Below are positions 5,642 to 6,451 of a stretch of 6,451 nt of DNA, one piece after another; position 1 is the first letter of the stretch; each line of letters opens with the position of its first letter. This DNA comes from Rikenella sp. GTDB lineage: Bacteria; Bacteroidota; Bacteroidia; Bacteroidales; Rikenellaceae. Location: assembly GCA_029054535.1 (NCBI GenBank), contig JAIDFC010000232.1:1-6451 (forward strand), given 5' to 3'. Both the position numbers and the translations under genes were made by a program. The notes under the pieces were generated by a model. That model did no database searches. It was not told where the DNA came from and saw nothing but the letters and a program-made list of their open reading frames with translations.

Positions 5642-6451
5642 CTAAAGTTTTTCGGTCTCGCGAATCATCCGCTGGATCATCAAGAGCGCCGCCACGCTCG
5701 GCGCATAGGAAATCGCTCCGCACGCCTCGTGCGGCGCATCTCCGTCGTACGCCTCCGGCACCGAACCGATCCCATAGTTCAAGAGGTCCTCTTCGAATCC
5801 GCCGAGCAGCTCCCGCGCCTGCATCAGGAATCCCTTCCCGTAGAGTGCGAACCCGGCCCGCACGTAATGTTCCAAGAGCCAAGCGAAAACCGTCCCCTGG
5901 TGTCTCGCCAGGTTCCGACACGCCTCGTTCCCGCGACAGATCCCCTGGTACCACGGACTGTTCGGACTCAGCGTCCGGATCCCCCGCGGCGTCAGCAGGT
6001 AGGCCTCCACCACCGTAAAGACTTTCTGCCGCTCATATTCATTGAGCGGCGAGTAAGGCAGCGAGCAGGCCAACAGCATATTCGGCCGGATCTCGGCATT
6101 CTTCTCGCCGTCATGATACACATAGTCGGCCAAATACGGCTGCTGCGGATTCTGTTCCAACCAGAAGGTCGCCCGGAAGTTGTCCCGAATGCGTCCCGGC
6201 AGCTCGTCCCACTCCCGCACGAAAGCCGCGTCTCCCCCTTCGCGCGCCACCTCCAACGCATAGCACACCGCATTGTACCACAGCGCATTGACCTCCACCG
6301 CGAACCCCGGCCGCTGCGTAACCGGCCGCCCGTCGTTCATGGTGTTCATCCAGGTCAACGCCCGTCCCGGCATCTCCGCCCAGATCAAGCCGTTGTCCGC
6401 CATCCGGATATACCGTTCCCCGCCCCGGAACTCTCCCACGCCGTCCCGATA
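5642..6451 (-). CDS. glycogen debranching enzyme, amylo-alpha-1,6-glucosidase (GH133), C-terminal part
   Basis: The last 269 residues of a gene that enters from the right edge. The frame stays open to base 6451, so the GTG at 6437-6439 is an internal valine. The enzyme would hydrolyse alpha-1,6-linked glucose branch stubs in glycogen. Family features visible: a run from GLIWAEMPGRALTWMN through PGFAVEVNALWYNAV, where the glutamate is a candidate catalytic residue, then SPNSPWYQGICRG, and ARHQGTVFAWLLEHY near the end. These match the (alpha/alpha)6 barrel of the GDE C-terminal domain. There is no sign of damage. It is the first visible gene of the minus-strand glycogen cluster. Where other debranching enzymes often read LTWMD, this one has LTWMN, which may be normal for its lineage. 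Confidence 0.92.
   Translation of the reverse strand, partial: YRDGVGEFRGGERYIRMADNGLIWAEMPGRALTWMNTMNDGRPVTQRPGFAVEVNALWYNAVCYALEVAREGGDAAFVREWDELPGRIRDNFRATFWLEQNPQQPYLADYVYHDGEKNAEIRPNMLLACSLPYSPLNEYERQKVFTVVEAYLLTPRGIRTLSPNSPWYQGICRGNEACRNLARHQGTVFAWLLEHYVRAGFALYGKGFLMQARELLGGFEEDLLNYGIGSVPEAYDGDAPHEACGAISYAPSVAALLMIQRMIRETEKL

Overview
This window reads as chromosomal DNA from a gut-type member of Bacteroidota. The evidence is a glycogen-metabolism gene trio in the order familiar from Bacteroides and its relatives, start codons with weak or no Shine-Dalgarno sequence, and a secreted family 27 alpha-galactosidase. The fairly high G+C of the coding regions would suit Alistipes or another Rikenellaceae better than Bacteroides, but that genus-level guess is inference only. 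No marker gene in the window settles it.

Layout, left to right. Positions 1-63 are an unassignable edge. A tRNA-Arg with anticodon CCT (71-142, plus strand) is followed directly by a rho-independent terminator (147-177). After a leader of about 100 bases comes a two-gene plus-strand unit: a 107-residue membrane protein with three predicted transmembrane segments (284-607) and, overlapping it by 16 bases, an intact ABC ATPase resembling LptB (592-1269). A long hairpin (1287-1333) lies between this unit and the convergent alpha-galactosidase gene. All remaining genes are on the minus strand: GH27 alpha-galactosidase (1385-2611), a 364-base intergenic region holding a large interrupted palindrome (2673-2930), a GH57 alpha-amylase-type enzyme (2976-4166), a GT4 glycogen-synthase-like glycosyltransferase (4226-5518), and the C-terminal part of a GH133 amylo-alpha-1,6-glucosidase (5642-6451) that runs off the right edge.

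Read in the direction of transcription, the right half is debranching enzyme, then glycosyltransferase, then GH57. This is a cytoplasmic set expected to build, debranch and remodel storage alpha-glucan. The alpha-galactosidase follows on the same strand but is separated by the inverted-repeat region and carries a signal peptide. It probably forms its own transcription unit for scavenging galactosides in the periplasm.

Two things deserve a second look. One is the miniature ABC module, a full ATPase paired with a membrane protein much smaller than an ordinary permease. The other is the 258-base inverted-repeat element at 2673-2930, bounded at each end by a 24-base palindrome of identical design. 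The long plus-strand open frames opposite the sugar enzymes are antisense shadows.
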